This document shows, in pieces, positions 1-7,260 of a stretch of 10,674 nucleotides of DNA. Positions within the stretch are counted from its first letter, which is position 1, and each line of letters starts with the position of its first letter. This DNA comes from Thermoplasmata archaeon (GTDB taxonomy: Archaea; Thermoplasmatota; Thermoplasmata; Sysuiplasmatales; Sysuiplasmataceae). Position numbers and translations under genes: made by a program. Location: contig JAKAPY010000048.1 in the NCBI GenBank assembly GCA_021811925.1, forward strand, positions 1 through 10,674, given 5' to 3'. A model generated the notes under the pieces. The model ran no database searches and was not told the DNA's origin. It saw nothing but the letters and a program-made list of their open reading frames with translations.

Positions 1-1065
1 TATCTGCTTCTGCTCCGCAGAAAGCTTTCTAGGAACGACTACCTTGAGCGTCACGTATATATCGCCATTACCACGGCTGTTGAGCCTGGGCATTCCGAGA
101 GAGCCCATCCTGAAGACGGTGCCAGGCTGTGTTCCCGGAGGGACCTGCAGCTTTGCCTTCGAGACCATTGTCGGTATTTCGACTTCACCGCCCAGGGCGG
201 CAAGGGTGAATGGGACTTCAGCGGTGTAATAGAGGTTTTCTCCCTCCCTGTTGAAGACTTCGTGCTCGGTCACATGGATGACGACATAAAGGTCTCCGCT
301 TGGCCCGCCGTTTGCTCCCGCCTCACCGGCACCCCGTATGCGGAGGCGCATTCCATCCTCAGCCCCTTTTGGAATTGAAACTTCTATGGTGGAAGTTGTC
401 TGCTTCTTGCCTGTTCCGCCGCAGGACTTGCACCTCTCCCTGATAACCTTGCCGCTGCCCCCGCAGGTCTGGCAGGCCCTCACGGTAACGAAATGACCGC
501 CAAGGGCAGTCTGCCTGTAACTGAGCTGGCCGCTGCCATGGCATGTTGGACACTGCTCCAGCTTGCCGTTTTCCGCTCCGGTGCCGCTGCACTTTTCACA
601 CCTGACATCCCGTGGAATTTCAAGCCGCCTGCTCGAGCCCTTGTACGCCTCGTCAAGCGAAATCTCCAGATCATACTGAAGTGACGCCCCAGTTTCGGGG
701 TAAGTGCCTCGCCTGCCTGACGTGCCGCCGAAGAAGAAGTCAAAGAGTGAGCCTCCACCGCCGAAACCCATACCCCCGAAGAGATCGCTTATGTCCTGGA
801 AGTGTGTGAAATTTGACCAGTCGAAGCCCCGTGACCCGAATGTCACGCCCTCGGATCCGAATGAATCGTAGTTCCTCCTCTTGTCCGGGTCCATAAGCAC
901 TTCGTATGCTTCGGAGACCTCCTTGAACTTCTCCTCTGCCACCTTCCTCTCGAGCTTGGAAACGTCCGGATGGTACTGCTGGGCGAGCTTCCTGTAGGCC
1001 CTTTTTATGTCGTCGGGACTGGCTGTTTTGCTGATGCCAAGTGTCTCATAGTAATCCTTCGTCAT
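1..1065 (-). CDS. dnaJ: Chaperone protein DnaJ (Hsp40), C-terminus cut by window edge
   Basis: Type I J-protein that delivers unfolded substrates to DnaK and stimulates its ATPase in the cytoplasm. The 355 visible codons are open to the first base of the window; family length suggests that only about 15-25 residues are missing. Visible in order: J domain at residues 1-65 with the HPD motif at 32-34; a Gly/Phe-rich stretch at about 74-115; four CxxCxGxG zinc-binding repeats starting at C156, C172, C198 and C212; and the C-terminal substrate-binding beta domains from about 220. The ATG at 1065 is preceded by a Shine-Dalgarno-like TGAGGT 8 nt upstream, and the dnaK stop lies 24 bp away. It is the last visible gene of a grpE-dnaK-dnaJ operon. 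Archaeal Hsp70 systems are generally considered bacterial acquisitions (established view). Confidence 0.96.
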   Translation of the reverse strand, partial: MTKDYYETLGISKTASPDDIKRAYRKLAQQYHPDVSKLERKVAEEKFKEVSEAYEVLMDPDKRRNYDSFGSEGVTFGSRGFDWSNFTHFQDISDLFGGMGFGGGGSLFDFFFGGTSGRRGTYPETGASLQYDLEISLDEAYKGSSRRLEIPRDVRCEKCSGTGAENGKLEQCPTCHGSGQLSYRQTALGGHFVTVRACQTCGGSGKVIRERCKSCGGTGKKQTTSTIEVSIPKGAEDGMRLRIRGAGEAGANGGPSGDLYVVIHVTEHEVFNREGENLYYTAEVPFTLAALGGEVEIPTMVSKAKLQVPPGTQPGTVFRMGSLGMPRLNSRGNGDIYVTLKVVVPRKLSAEQKQI

Positions 1066-1089
1066 CGGGCCCGTACCTCAGTGTCTGCT

Positions 1090-2952
1090 CTACTTGTCAT
1101 CAACTATCTTGTAGTTAGCGTCTACGTACCCGTCCCCGTCCTTGCCATCCTTCTTCTCATCGCCGGAAGGTGGGGGTGGCTGCTGCGATGCCTCCTGACT
1201 CGCTTCAGCCTGCTTCTGGTATATTTTGGATGAAACTTCGTATACCTTCTTTGACAGCTGGTCTGTCTTGGACTGCATGGCGGCGTCGTCTCCCCGGGCT
1301 ATAATATCGTCGAGCTCCTTCAGCTCCTTCTCAATGGACTCCCTGTCCTCCTGGGATATCTTGTCCTTGAGGTCTTCAAGTGTTTTCTTCGTGCTGTAGG
1401 AGAGGCTTTCCGCCTTGTTTCTCAGTTCAGCCTTTTCCTGACTCTTCTTGTCTTCCTCCGCGAACTGATCCGCCTCCTTCATCATCCGGTCTATCTCGTC
1501 CTTGGAAAGCTTGGTGCTGGCGGTGATTGTGATGCTCTGTTGCTTCCCCGTCCCGAGATCCTTTGCGCTTACGTTCATAATCCCGTTGGCGTCGATATCG
1601 AATGTGACCTCCACCTGGGGAACTCCCCTGGGAGCAGGCGGTATCCCTATCAGGCTGAATCTGCCCAAGGTGACATTGTTGACAGCCATCGGCCTCTCGC
1701 CCTGGAGGACGTGAATGTCCACGCTCGGCTGACCATCGGAGGCTGTGGTGAAGACTTCTGCCTTTTTTGTGGGTATCGTAGTATTGCGCTCTATCAGTTT
1801 GTGCAGCACTCCGCCCTGTATCTCAACTCCCAGCGAAAGCGGTGTGACATCGAGCAGCAGAATGTCTTTCACTGTTCCCTCGAGTACTCCGCCCTGTATT
1901 GCAGCTCCCATGGAAACACATTCCATCGGATCGACTCCCCTGACTATCTTCTGCCCAAGCATTTCCTCTACGAACTTCTGAACGACGGGCATGCGCGTCG
2001 GTCCGCCGACCATTATGATCTTGTCTACGTTCTGCGGGGTTATCTTTGCATCAGCCAGTGACTGGGTGATTGGGTGCCTGCACCTTTCAATTATTGGCCT
2101 GATCAGATCTTCAAGCTTTGCCCTGGTGATTTTCATTGTAAGATGCCTGGGTCCGGATGCATCCTGCGCAATGAACGGGAGGTTGACTTCAGTCTCAACA
2201 ATTGTGGACAGTTCCACCTTTGCCTTTTCGCATGCTTCTCGCACACGCTCGGCAGCCATTTTGTCGTTGTAAAGGTCGACGCCGGTCTCCGTCTTGAAGG
2301 TTGAAATGACGTAATCGACAAGCGTCTTGTCCATGTCCGTTCCGCCAAGCTGTGTATCGCCGCTTGTCGAGATCACCTCGAACACACCCTGTCCGAACTC
2401 CATGATTGTCACATCGAGCGTTCCGCCGCCAAGATCGAAGACAAGTATCTTCTGCTCTTTTTCTGACTTGTCGAGACCGTATGCGAGCGCGGCTGCAGTG
2501 GGCTCATTTATTATCCTCACAACTTCAAGGCCAGCTATCGTCCCAGCGTCTTTTGTTGCCTGCCTCTGGTTATCGTTGAAATAGGCAGGGACAGTTATCA
2601 CTGCCTTCTGGACCGCAGACCCAAGGAATGCTTCCGCATCACGCTTTATCTTCTGCAGAATGAAAGCGGATATCTGCTGCGGGGTGTATTCCTTTCCCTG
2701 AATCCTGTACTTGTAATCTGTGCCCATCTTCCTCTTCGCTGCATATATGGTGCCTTCTGGATTGGTAATAGACTGCCTTCTTGCAGGCTCTCCCACAAGG
2801 ACACCGTCTTTTGTGAATGCAACTACGGAGGGGAATGCCTTCCCACCGATGCTAGTTCCCTCGGCGCTTGGTATGATCGTGGGTCTTCCTCCCTCGATTA
2901 CCGAAGCAGCCGAATTGCTCGTTCCCAGGTCAATACCTATAATCTTTGTCAT
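1090..2952 (-). CDS. dnaK: Molecular chaperone DnaK (Hsp70)
   Basis: ATP-dependent Hsp70 that binds exposed hydrophobic segments and cycles with DnaJ and GrpE. Numbering from the first Met of the open frame, the ATPase domain shows IGIDLGTSNS at 6-15, INEPTAAALAYG at 149-160, DLGGGTLDVTI at 174-184 and VGGPTRMP at 316-323. The hydrophobic linker and substrate-binding domain start near DVTPLSLGVEIQGGV (369-383). An alpha-helical lid follows from about 480, and the acidic tail ends in VDDK. The segment at about 75-93 lacks the roughly 25-residue insertion typical of proteobacterial DnaK, so this is the short type shared by Gram-positive bacteria and archaea. Two ATGs are adjacent (2955 and 2952). 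The Shine-Dalgarno AGAGGTGA at 2957-2964 leaves only 2 nt to the first but 5 nt to the second, so I chose 2952 (620 residues). grpE ends just upstream. Confidence 0.97.
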   Translation of the reverse strand: MTKIIGIDLGTSNSAASVIEGGRPTIIPSAEGTSIGGKAFPSVVAFTKDGVLVGEPARRQSITNPEGTIYAAKRKMGTDYKYRIQGKEYTPQQISAFILQKIKRDAEAFLGSAVQKAVITVPAYFNDNQRQATKDAGTIAGLEVVRIINEPTAAALAYGLDKSEKEQKILVFDLGGGTLDVTIMEFGQGVFEVISTSGDTQLGGTDMDKTLVDYVISTFKTETGVDLYNDKMAAERVREACEKAKVELSTIVETEVNLPFIAQDASGPRHLTMKITRAKLEDLIRPIIERCRHPITQSLADAKITPQNVDKIIMVGGPTRMPVVQKFVEEMLGQKIVRGVDPMECVSMGAAIQGGVLEGTVKDILLLDVTPLSLGVEIQGGVLHKLIERNTTIPTKKAEVFTTASDGQPSVDIHVLQGERPMAVNNVTLGRFSLIGIPPAPRGVPQVEVTFDIDANGIMNVSAKDLGTGKQQSITITASTKLSKDEIDRMMKEADQFAEEDKKSQEKAELRNKAESLSYSTKKTLEDLKDKISQEDRESIEKELKELDDIIARGDDAAMQSKTDQLSKKVYEVSSKIYQKQAEASQEASQQPPPPSGDEKKDGKDGDGYVDANYKIVDDK

Positions 2953-2956
2953 CATT

Positions 2957-2964
2957 TCACCTCT
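2957..2964 (-). promoter_or_regulatory. Shine-Dalgarno site of dnaK
   Basis: AGAGGTGA on the minus strand complements the 3' end of archaeal 16S rRNA. Its spacing favours the second of two tandem ATG codons. The same GAGGT core precedes dnaJ and PAN, so it appears to be this organism's normal ribosome-binding signal. Confidence 0.7.
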
Positions 2965-2970
2965 GATATT

Positions 2971-3681
2971 CTAAATTTCATTTCGCTCCTTGTCATTCTC
3001 ATCCTTCTTGGGAGGATTTCTGGAAACCCTGACCTTTGCGGGCCTCAGAACTTTTCCGCCAAGAGTAAAACCCTTCTGGTACACTTCGGTTATCTGGTTG
3101 TCCTCGTAGTCAGGGTTTTCCTCAACCACAATTGCCTCATGATAGTACGGATCGAACTTGCCGCCCGTCTGTATTTCCTTCAGGCCCTCTTCTGCAAGGA
3201 TCTGGGTTATGTTGTTTCTGATCTTCTCGATACCGGCCCTGAACGCATCATGGCCGCCGTTTCCGTTCGACTCTGAAAGGCCCCGGTCAAGATCGTCAAC
3301 AATTGTGACCAGCTTCCTCACCAACTTCTCAACCACATACTTGCTGTAATCTTCTCGTTCCCGTTCTATCCTCTTTCTGTAATTGTCGAATTCAGCCTGT
3401 ATTTTCTTGAGAAGGTTCTCATAGTCCCTTATGACCCCTTCCTTCTCCTGAATGTTCTTCTTTAGACCCTCAACTTCGCCTGCCGCCCTCTTGTCCCTGG
3501 CGTCCTGTTCCTCAAGTCTGGGGGGGGCCGGGCTTTCGCCAAGTGCCTTCTCCTTCTTTTGCTCAAGCCTTGGGGCTGAATCCTTGATGTCATCCGAATT
3601 TACGACGGACTCCTCAGTGTCTGCCTCTTCCTCTCCAAGTCCGCCCGCTGCATTTGCCTTTTCCGAATTCTTTTCCGCCAT
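2971..3681 (-). CDS. grpE: Nucleotide exchange factor GrpE
   Basis: Exchanges ADP for ATP on DnaK. The protein has 236 residues, longer than the roughly 190-200 common in bacteria because of a charged, low-complexity N-terminus (about 1-65) that probably is disordered. A long predicted coiled coil covers about 68-115 and contains the GrpE hallmark QAEFDNYRKR at 95-104. The C-terminal beta-wing domain has KFDPYYHEAI at 175-184 and YQKGFTLGGKVLRPAKVRV at 201-219. The ATG at 3681 has GGTG 6 nt upstream, the same arrangement as the thermosome gene. It heads the grpE-dnaK-dnaJ unit and may have its own promoter in the 95-bp gap after the thermosome. A run of eight C (plus-strand G8 at 3520-3527) falls in the variable N-terminal part, where the near-repeat SAPRLEQ / PAPPRLEEQ also occurs. 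Confidence 0.95.
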   Translation of the reverse strand: MAEKNSEKANAAGGLGEEEADTEESVVNSDDIKDSAPRLEQKKEKALGESPAPPRLEEQDARDKRAAGEVEGLKKNIQEKEGVIRDYENLLKKIQAEFDNYRKRIEREREDYSKYVVEKLVRKLVTIVDDLDRGLSESNGNGGHDAFRAGIEKIRNNITQILAEEGLKEIQTGGKFDPYYHEAIVVEENPDYEDNQITEVYQKGFTLGGKVLRPAKVRVSRNPPKKDENDKERNEI

Positions 3682-3729
3682 CAGTCACACCAGCCGGCCT
3701 ACTACAGCCGTATTGATCGCAAGTCCAGC

Positions 3730-3736
3730 TTAAATC
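3730..3736 (-). promoter_or_regulatory. Possible TATA box for grpE-dnaK-dnaJ
   Basis: GATTTAA on the minus strand lies about 52 nt before the grpE ATG. An archaeal start site about 25 nt downstream would give a 5' leader of about 26 nt carrying the GGTG ribosome site. The match to the TATA consensus is partial. Read-through from the thermosome gene is the alternative. Confidence 0.4.
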
Positions 3737-3737
3737 T

Positions 3738-3765
3738 CTGCTGGGGCCATCGGCCCATCCAGCAG
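3738..3765 (-). other. Hairpin between thermosome and grpE
   Basis: Perfect 7-bp arms CTGCTGG (3738-3744) and CCAGCAG (3759-3765) enclose a further 4-bp GGCC/GGCC stem (3745-3748 with 3752-3755), a 3-nt loop and a 3-nt bulge. It begins 11 bp past the thermosome stop on the transcribed strand. No T-run follows, so it is not a typical archaeal terminator. It may protect or define the 3' end of the thermosome mRNA, or act as a processing site between the two chaperone units. Confidence 0.55.
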
Positions 3766-3776
3766 ATTCTTTCCGC

Positions 3777-5417
3777 TCAGTCTTCTTCTTCGCCTGGCGA
3801 GGGGCCACCCGGACCTCCGGCTCCTCCTCCACCGCCGCTCCTGGCAGCAATTACGTCGTCTATCCTCAAAATCATGACAGCGGCATCGGTTGCAGATTGT
3901 ATTGCCTGCTTGTCTACGCGGATAGGTTCAAAAACCTTCTGTTTCTTCATGTCTGTGACCTTTCCGTTAATCACGTCAACTCCGTGATACATCATACCAT
4001 TCTTGTGGCTGCTCCTTAGGTCTATCAGTATGTCTATCGGGTCCATGCCCGCGTTTTCAGCCAGTGCTGTCGGTATGACTTCCAGGGCGCCCGCAAATGC
4101 CTCTATTGCAATCTGCTCCCTGCCTCCAACCGTCGTTGCGTAATCCTTCAGCCTCTGAGAAAGCTCTATGGCGGTAGCTCCCGCACCAACGGTGAGCTTT
4201 CCATCCTCGACCGCAAGGCCGATTACGCTCAAAGCATCCACCAGGGACCTTTCTGCCTCGTCCACAACATGCTCGCTTCCTCCCCTGAGAAGGACTGAAA
4301 CTGACTTGGGGTTCCTGCACCCGGTAACGAAGGTCATTTCGTCATCCTGGATCTTCTTCACTTCGACGAGTTTCGCGTGACCCAGGTCCTTGGAGCTCAA
4401 TTCATCAAGCTTTGAAACAATCGCTGCGCCGGTGGCCCTTGAGAGTTTCTCCATGTCGGACTTCTTTACTCTCCTAACTGCGAGGATGCCTTCTTTTGCA
4501 AGGAAGTGCTGTGCAAGATCATCTATCCCCTTCTGGCAAAAGACAACGTTAGAACCTGATTTCTTTATGGAATCAACCATCCCCCTCAGGAACTGTTCCT
4601 CTTCATCCAGGAAACCGCGGAGCTGAGATGGATCGGTTATTTCTATCTTTGACTCGAGTTCAGTCTTCTTGACTTCCAGCGCCGCATCAATCACTGCAAT
4701 CTTGGCGTTTTCGACTTTTCTGGGCATGGAGGGGTGGACCGGTTCCTTGTCGATTATCACACCGCTTAAGAGCTCTGTATCCGAGAGTCCGCCACCCTGT
4801 TTCTTGACGAGCTGGATGTTCTCCCTGTCTGCCTTGATGCCCTTGTCTCCGTGTTCGGCCACGCTTGTGACAGCGTCGACGGCAATCTTGGCGAGCTTTT
4901 CCCTGCTGCCGGTCACACCTTTGGAACTCATTGCCGTTTCGGCAACCGTCTGAAGGACTCCCTTGTCGCTAGGATCGACTGGGAATGAAATCAAATCAAT
5001 GAACTCCATGCACTTGGAGGCTGCCTCCTTAAAGCCTTTCGTGACAACCGTCGGATGTACGTTCGACTCTATGATATCCTGAGCCCTCTTGAGAAGCTCG
5101 CCTGCCAGTACAACAGCGGTTGTTGTTCCATCACCGCAGACTGCATCCTGCGTCTTGGCCACTTCGACAAGCATCTTGGCCGCAGGGTGCTCGATGTCCA
5201 TTTCCTTCAGGATGGTCACTCCATCGTTCGTGATTACAACATCCCCAAGGCTGTCGACCAGCATCTTGTCCATACCACGCGGTCCCAGTGTTGTCTTCAC
5301 GGCGTTTGCGATGGCCCTGGCTGCACTGATGTTGTTAGCCTGGGCATCTCGGCCCTTCTCCCTTTTTGTTCCCTCTTTCAAAATCAAAATAGGTATCTGC
5401 TGCTGGGCGCCCATCAT
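3777..5417 (-). CDS. Thermosome subunit (group II chaperonin, Hsp60/CCT family)
   Basis: Subunit of the double-ring archaeal chaperonin that encloses and folds proteins using ATP, with a built-in lid. Its 546 residues match the family. Visible features are the ATP-binding segments TLGPRGMDKMLVD at 43-55, NDGVTILKEMD at 64-74 and GDGTTTAVVLAGELL at 95-109 (D96 is the expected catalytic Asp); an intermediate and apical domain with an EEEQFLRGMV helix region; the late equatorial VGAGATAIELS and AFAGALEVIPTALAENAG motifs; and a Gly/Pro-rich flexible tail ending in EEED. Two adjacent ATGs occur (5417 and 5414). GGTG at 5424-5427 lies 6 nt before the first, which I used. A strong TATA box lies upstream. 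Only one subunit gene is in this window, and alpha versus beta cannot be decided from sequence alone. Confidence 0.97.
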   Translation of the reverse strand: MMGAQQQIPILILKEGTKREKGRDAQANNISAARAIANAVKTTLGPRGMDKMLVDSLGDVVITNDGVTILKEMDIEHPAAKMLVEVAKTQDAVCGDGTTTAVVLAGELLKRAQDIIESNVHPTVVTKGFKEAASKCMEFIDLISFPVDPSDKGVLQTVAETAMSSKGVTGSREKLAKIAVDAVTSVAEHGDKGIKADRENIQLVKKQGGGLSDTELLSGVIIDKEPVHPSMPRKVENAKIAVIDAALEVKKTELESKIEITDPSQLRGFLDEEEQFLRGMVDSIKKSGSNVVFCQKGIDDLAQHFLAKEGILAVRRVKKSDMEKLSRATGAAIVSKLDELSSKDLGHAKLVEVKKIQDDEMTFVTGCRNPKSVSVLLRGGSEHVVDEAERSLVDALSVIGLAVEDGKLTVGAGATAIELSQRLKDYATTVGGREQIAIEAFAGALEVIPTALAENAGMDPIDILIDLRSSHKNGMMYHGVDVINGKVTDMKKQKVFEPIRVDKQAIQSATDAAVMILRIDDVIAARSGGGGGAGGPGGPSPGEEED

Positions 5418-5459
5418 TTAATTCACCACTAATTTCTAAAGTGTTTATGTTTGCTCTTC

Positions 5460-5467
5460 TATATAAA
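5460..5467 (-). promoter_or_regulatory. TATA box of the thermosome gene
   Basis: TTTATATA on the minus strand is a near-perfect archaeal TATA element, set in GC-mixed sequence. It lies about 46 nt before the ATG at 5417. Transcription starting about 25 nt downstream would leave a leader of about 20 nt containing the GGTG ribosome site. It is the strongest promoter match in the window, fitting an abundant heat-shock protein. Confidence 0.8.
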
Positions 5468-5532
5468 GCCTTGTTAAGAAACGGACCCGATCCAGTTTTC
5501 AGGAACAGGAAGCGAAAGCGGTTCATTCCTCT

Positions 5533-5566
5533 GCATGTGAATTCAAATTGATTCTCCTACACATGC
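5533..5566. repeat. Inverted repeat GCATGTG-N20-CACATGC
   Basis: Perfect 7-bp arms at 5533-5539 and 5560-5566 are separated by 20 bp in the divergent region between the thermosome and the HisA-like gene. The right arm ends 6 bp before the TATA-like site of the HisA-like gene, where a bound regulator could block or recruit TFB. It could be chance, because 7-bp arms with loose spacing are not rare. Confidence 0.4.
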
Positions 5567-5572
5567 GAATAT

Positions 5573-5579
5573 CTTTAAT
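5573..5579 (+). promoter_or_regulatory. TATA-like box of the HisA-like gene
   Basis: CTTTAAT is centred about 27 nt before the ATG at 5603. That distance places the transcription start at or very near the start codon, and no ribosome-binding sequence is visible. A leaderless transcript is therefore likely, as is common in archaea. Confidence 0.6.
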
Positions 5580-5602
5580 CCGACCCCGTCTACCGGTAAT
5601 CG

Positions 5603-6223
5603 ATGCCGACAAGCGACATTGTAACCATCCACGAATTTGACATCAAAGGCGGTTGGGCAATACAAGAGGGTAAAAAGGTCGATCCATTCGACATCGTGGA
5701 CGCTCTGCAGGGGACGGGTGCCAGGATATACGTCCATGACCTGGATGGCAGGGCAAGAAACAGGCCCCAGCTGGACCTCGTGCAGGACCTCAGCCTCGAG
5801 GTGGTCCTCTGGTATGACGGAGGTATCAGACAGTCTGAGGGAGTGATAGACCCTCTGGTTGCCGGGGCAGAAATGGTCGCGCTGGATCCAGCTTACCTGA
5901 AAGGAGAGGTTGAGTTCGAACGCGTTTTGAAATTGACAAGCAATGTTTTTCTGGATCTGCTTTCAGAGCATGAGGACAGGATCCCTGACTTCAACAAAAG
6001 CATCACTTCAGGGAACGGGATGACCAGACTCCTTTCAATGGGATACCAGAATTTCGTCATATCGCCCGGGGAAGAACTTGCCTTTGAGAACACCGGCCTT
6101 GAAGGACAGGTGAACCTTTACATTCGCCAGGAGATTCCAAACGAGAAGAACCTTCCCACCTCGGGGAAAATCAGGGGATTTGTGAAAGATCTTTCAGAAC
6201 TGGTGATTGAAGACGAAAGTTGA
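5603..6223 (+). CDS. HisA-like TIM-barrel protein (proFAR isomerase-related, COG1411 type)
   Basis: A 206-residue protein that resembles a shortened HisA/HisF half-barrel enzyme but is probably not the histidine-pathway enzyme. The N-terminal HEFDIKGGWAIQEGK (about 10-24) copies the HisA pattern in which an Asp ends the first strand and is followed by KGG. YVHDLDG at 43-49 corresponds to the second strand, and WYDGGIR at 70-76 corresponds to the HisA GGIR phosphate loop. Later strands (about 88-180) are weaker, and the length is about 35 residues below HisA. Archaea carry an uncharacterised HisA-related family (COG1411), which this fits best. It is likely leaderless from the TATA-like site at 5573. 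Its last 17 bases overlap the next gene, implying co-translation. The substrate is unknown. Confidence 0.8.
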   Translation: MPTSDIVTIHEFDIKGGWAIQEGKKVDPFDIVDALQGTGARIYVHDLDGRARNRPQLDLVQDLSLEVVLWYDGGIRQSEGVIDPLVAGAEMVALDPAYLKGEVEFERVLKLTSNVFLDLLSEHEDRIPDFNKSITSGNGMTRLLSMGYQNFVISPGEELAFENTGLEGQVNLYIRQEIPNEKNLPTSGKIRGFVKDLSELVIEDES

Positions 6224-6686
6224 ACTGCTGAAGTCGTCGATTGCAGCCATATTCAGACGCAAAGGGAAGAAATACATCACCGATGAGGAGTTTATCTTTG
6301 CAGCATCAATGGAACTCAGGTGGTTTCCTCCTGCCAGGGCGGCTGCCTTCCTGAAAAATGCAAAAAGGTATGGCCTCGTTGTCGCCTCGAAAGAGGGGTT
6401 AATGCCCTCATTTGATCCTGACGGGAGTGATATCGTACAGATAATTGAAGCTCCGCTGGAGGTTGCAGAGGAAGCTCAGAACCCTGTTGCGGAAATAGTT
6501 GATATCATAGGCTCGAAAACAAGAGAGCCGAAGAGTGAAATAATGGCCAGGATCAATAAACTCAAACGCGAGCTGAACATAGAAACGCAGGCCGCTTCAA
6601 TCCTCGTCGCTGCCCAGAACGGGATTGACGTTTCTGGTCTGGCTGCGGCGGCCCTTGAGGAACTCATGGGCAGTTATAACGGTTGA
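6207..6686 (+). CDS. DUF2240 family protein
   Basis: A 159-residue archaeal protein of unknown function. The N-terminal half (about 5-70), with KSSIAAIFRRKGKKYITDEEF and SMELRWFPPARAAAFLKNA, followed by YGLVVASKEGLMPSFDP, matches what I know of DUF2240, a probable winged-helix-like fold. The C-terminal half is helical and acidic. The start is TTG at 6207: the codon before it in frame is a stop, and the next usual start (ATG 6309) would remove the conserved N-terminus. The TTG lies inside the last codons of the HisA-like gene, and GGTGA directly touches it, which is too close for a normal Shine-Dalgarno. Translation probably depends on termination-reinitiation from the upstream gene. Its stop abuts the convergent MBF1 stop with no intervening base. 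Confidence 0.8.
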   Translation: MKTKVELLKSSIAAIFRRKGKKYITDEEFIFAASMELRWFPPARAAAFLKNAKRYGLVVASKEGLMPSFDPDGSDIVQIIEAPLEVAEEAQNPVAEIVDIIGSKTREPKSEIMARINKLKRELNIETQAASILVAAQNGIDVSGLAAAALEELMGSYNG

Positions 6687-7196
6687 TCATTCCTTCATGA
6701 GGTCGCCAAGCGTCATTTCCTTCCTCTTCACAGTAGGCATCTTGTATTCCTGGGCAACGTTTTCAGTGAGGGCGATTTTGAGTTGCTTCTCCAGTTTCCT
6801 GATGAGTGCGTCGTTGGGTACCAGTGAACCGGACTCCAGCTCCCGAATGACCCTCTTTTTTTCGTTCAGTTTCGCCGCACGCTCTTCCTGTTTCAATCCA
6901 AGTGCGTTCCTTGCCTGCTGTATCCTGCGTGAATAATCGAGAACTAATTCGCCACCGCGCCTTTCGAGCGGATCCTTCTCCCGTCCAGCTTCCTTCCTGA
7001 CCGGTCTCGGCACGGCACTCGTCGTGTCACGGGGCTGAACATAGGTCGCAGGAGTTCTGCGCGGTTCACTCCTCTGAGCCGATTCAACCGGAGTTCCGAA
7101 TCTTGTGCACTCCGGCCCCACAACCAGAATGGCCCTATCCACCTTTATACGAATGCCTTTGCCGACCTGCTTTCCGCACATCTCACAGATAACCAT
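6687..7196 (-). CDS. Multiprotein bridging factor 1 homologue (zinc ribbon plus HTH)
   Basis: Archaeal MBF1-type transcription-associated protein, 169 residues. The N-terminal zinc-ribbon region has C4-x-x-C7 and C30. The position expected to be the third cysteine is G27 (VVGPEC instead of the usual VCxxC), so metal binding may be altered or lost. Residues 35-85 form a charged, Pro/Arg-rich linker. The C-terminal HTH of the Cro/C1 type spans about 88-145 (RRIQQARNALGLKQEERAAKLN then ELESGSLVPND), the hallmark MBF1 domain. The ATG at 7196 has an excellent GGAGG (7203-7207) 6 nt upstream. It is transcribed away from PAN and towards DUF2240. Archaeal MBF1 is linked to ribosome and translation functions, and its exact role here is not visible. 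Confidence 0.9.
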   Translation of the reverse strand: MVICEMCGKQVGKGIRIKVDRAILVVGPECTRFGTPVESAQRSEPRRTPATYVQPRDTTSAVPRPVRKEAGREKDPLERRGGELVLDYSRRIQQARNALGLKQEERAAKLNEKKRVIRELESGSLVPNDALIRKLEKQLKIALTENVAQEYKMPTVKRKEMTLGDLMKE

Positions 7197-7245
7197 CTGA
7201 AGCCTCCGATTCTTCCTTCACTTCAATTTACTCTAACTACGCGTT

Positions 7246-7253
7246 TGTATTTC
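7246..7253 (-). promoter_or_regulatory. Probable TATA/BRE element of the MBF1 gene
   Basis: GAAATACA on the minus strand lies about 54 nt before the ATG, leaving room for a leader of about 28 nt with the GGAGG site. The same octamer occurs at the expected distance before the zinc-ribbon gene (8903-8910). The match to a TATA consensus is weak. Confidence 0.4.
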
Positions 7254-7260
7254 AAAACGA

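Noticed and set aside
44..809. Several short frames on both strands over dnaJ
   Set aside because: The dnaJ frame is continuous from 1065 to position 1 with all family motifs, and these are other-frame shadows.
1540..2061. 173-codon plus-strand open frame opposite dnaK
   Set aside because: It lies fully inside dnaK, has no ribosome site or TATA box, and its Cys/His/Tyr-rich product looks like an antisense shadow of conserved Hsp70 codons.
3738..3765. Bacterial-style intrinsic terminator after the thermosome
   Set aside because: The hairpin is real, but no U-run follows it on the transcribed strand and the organism is archaeal.
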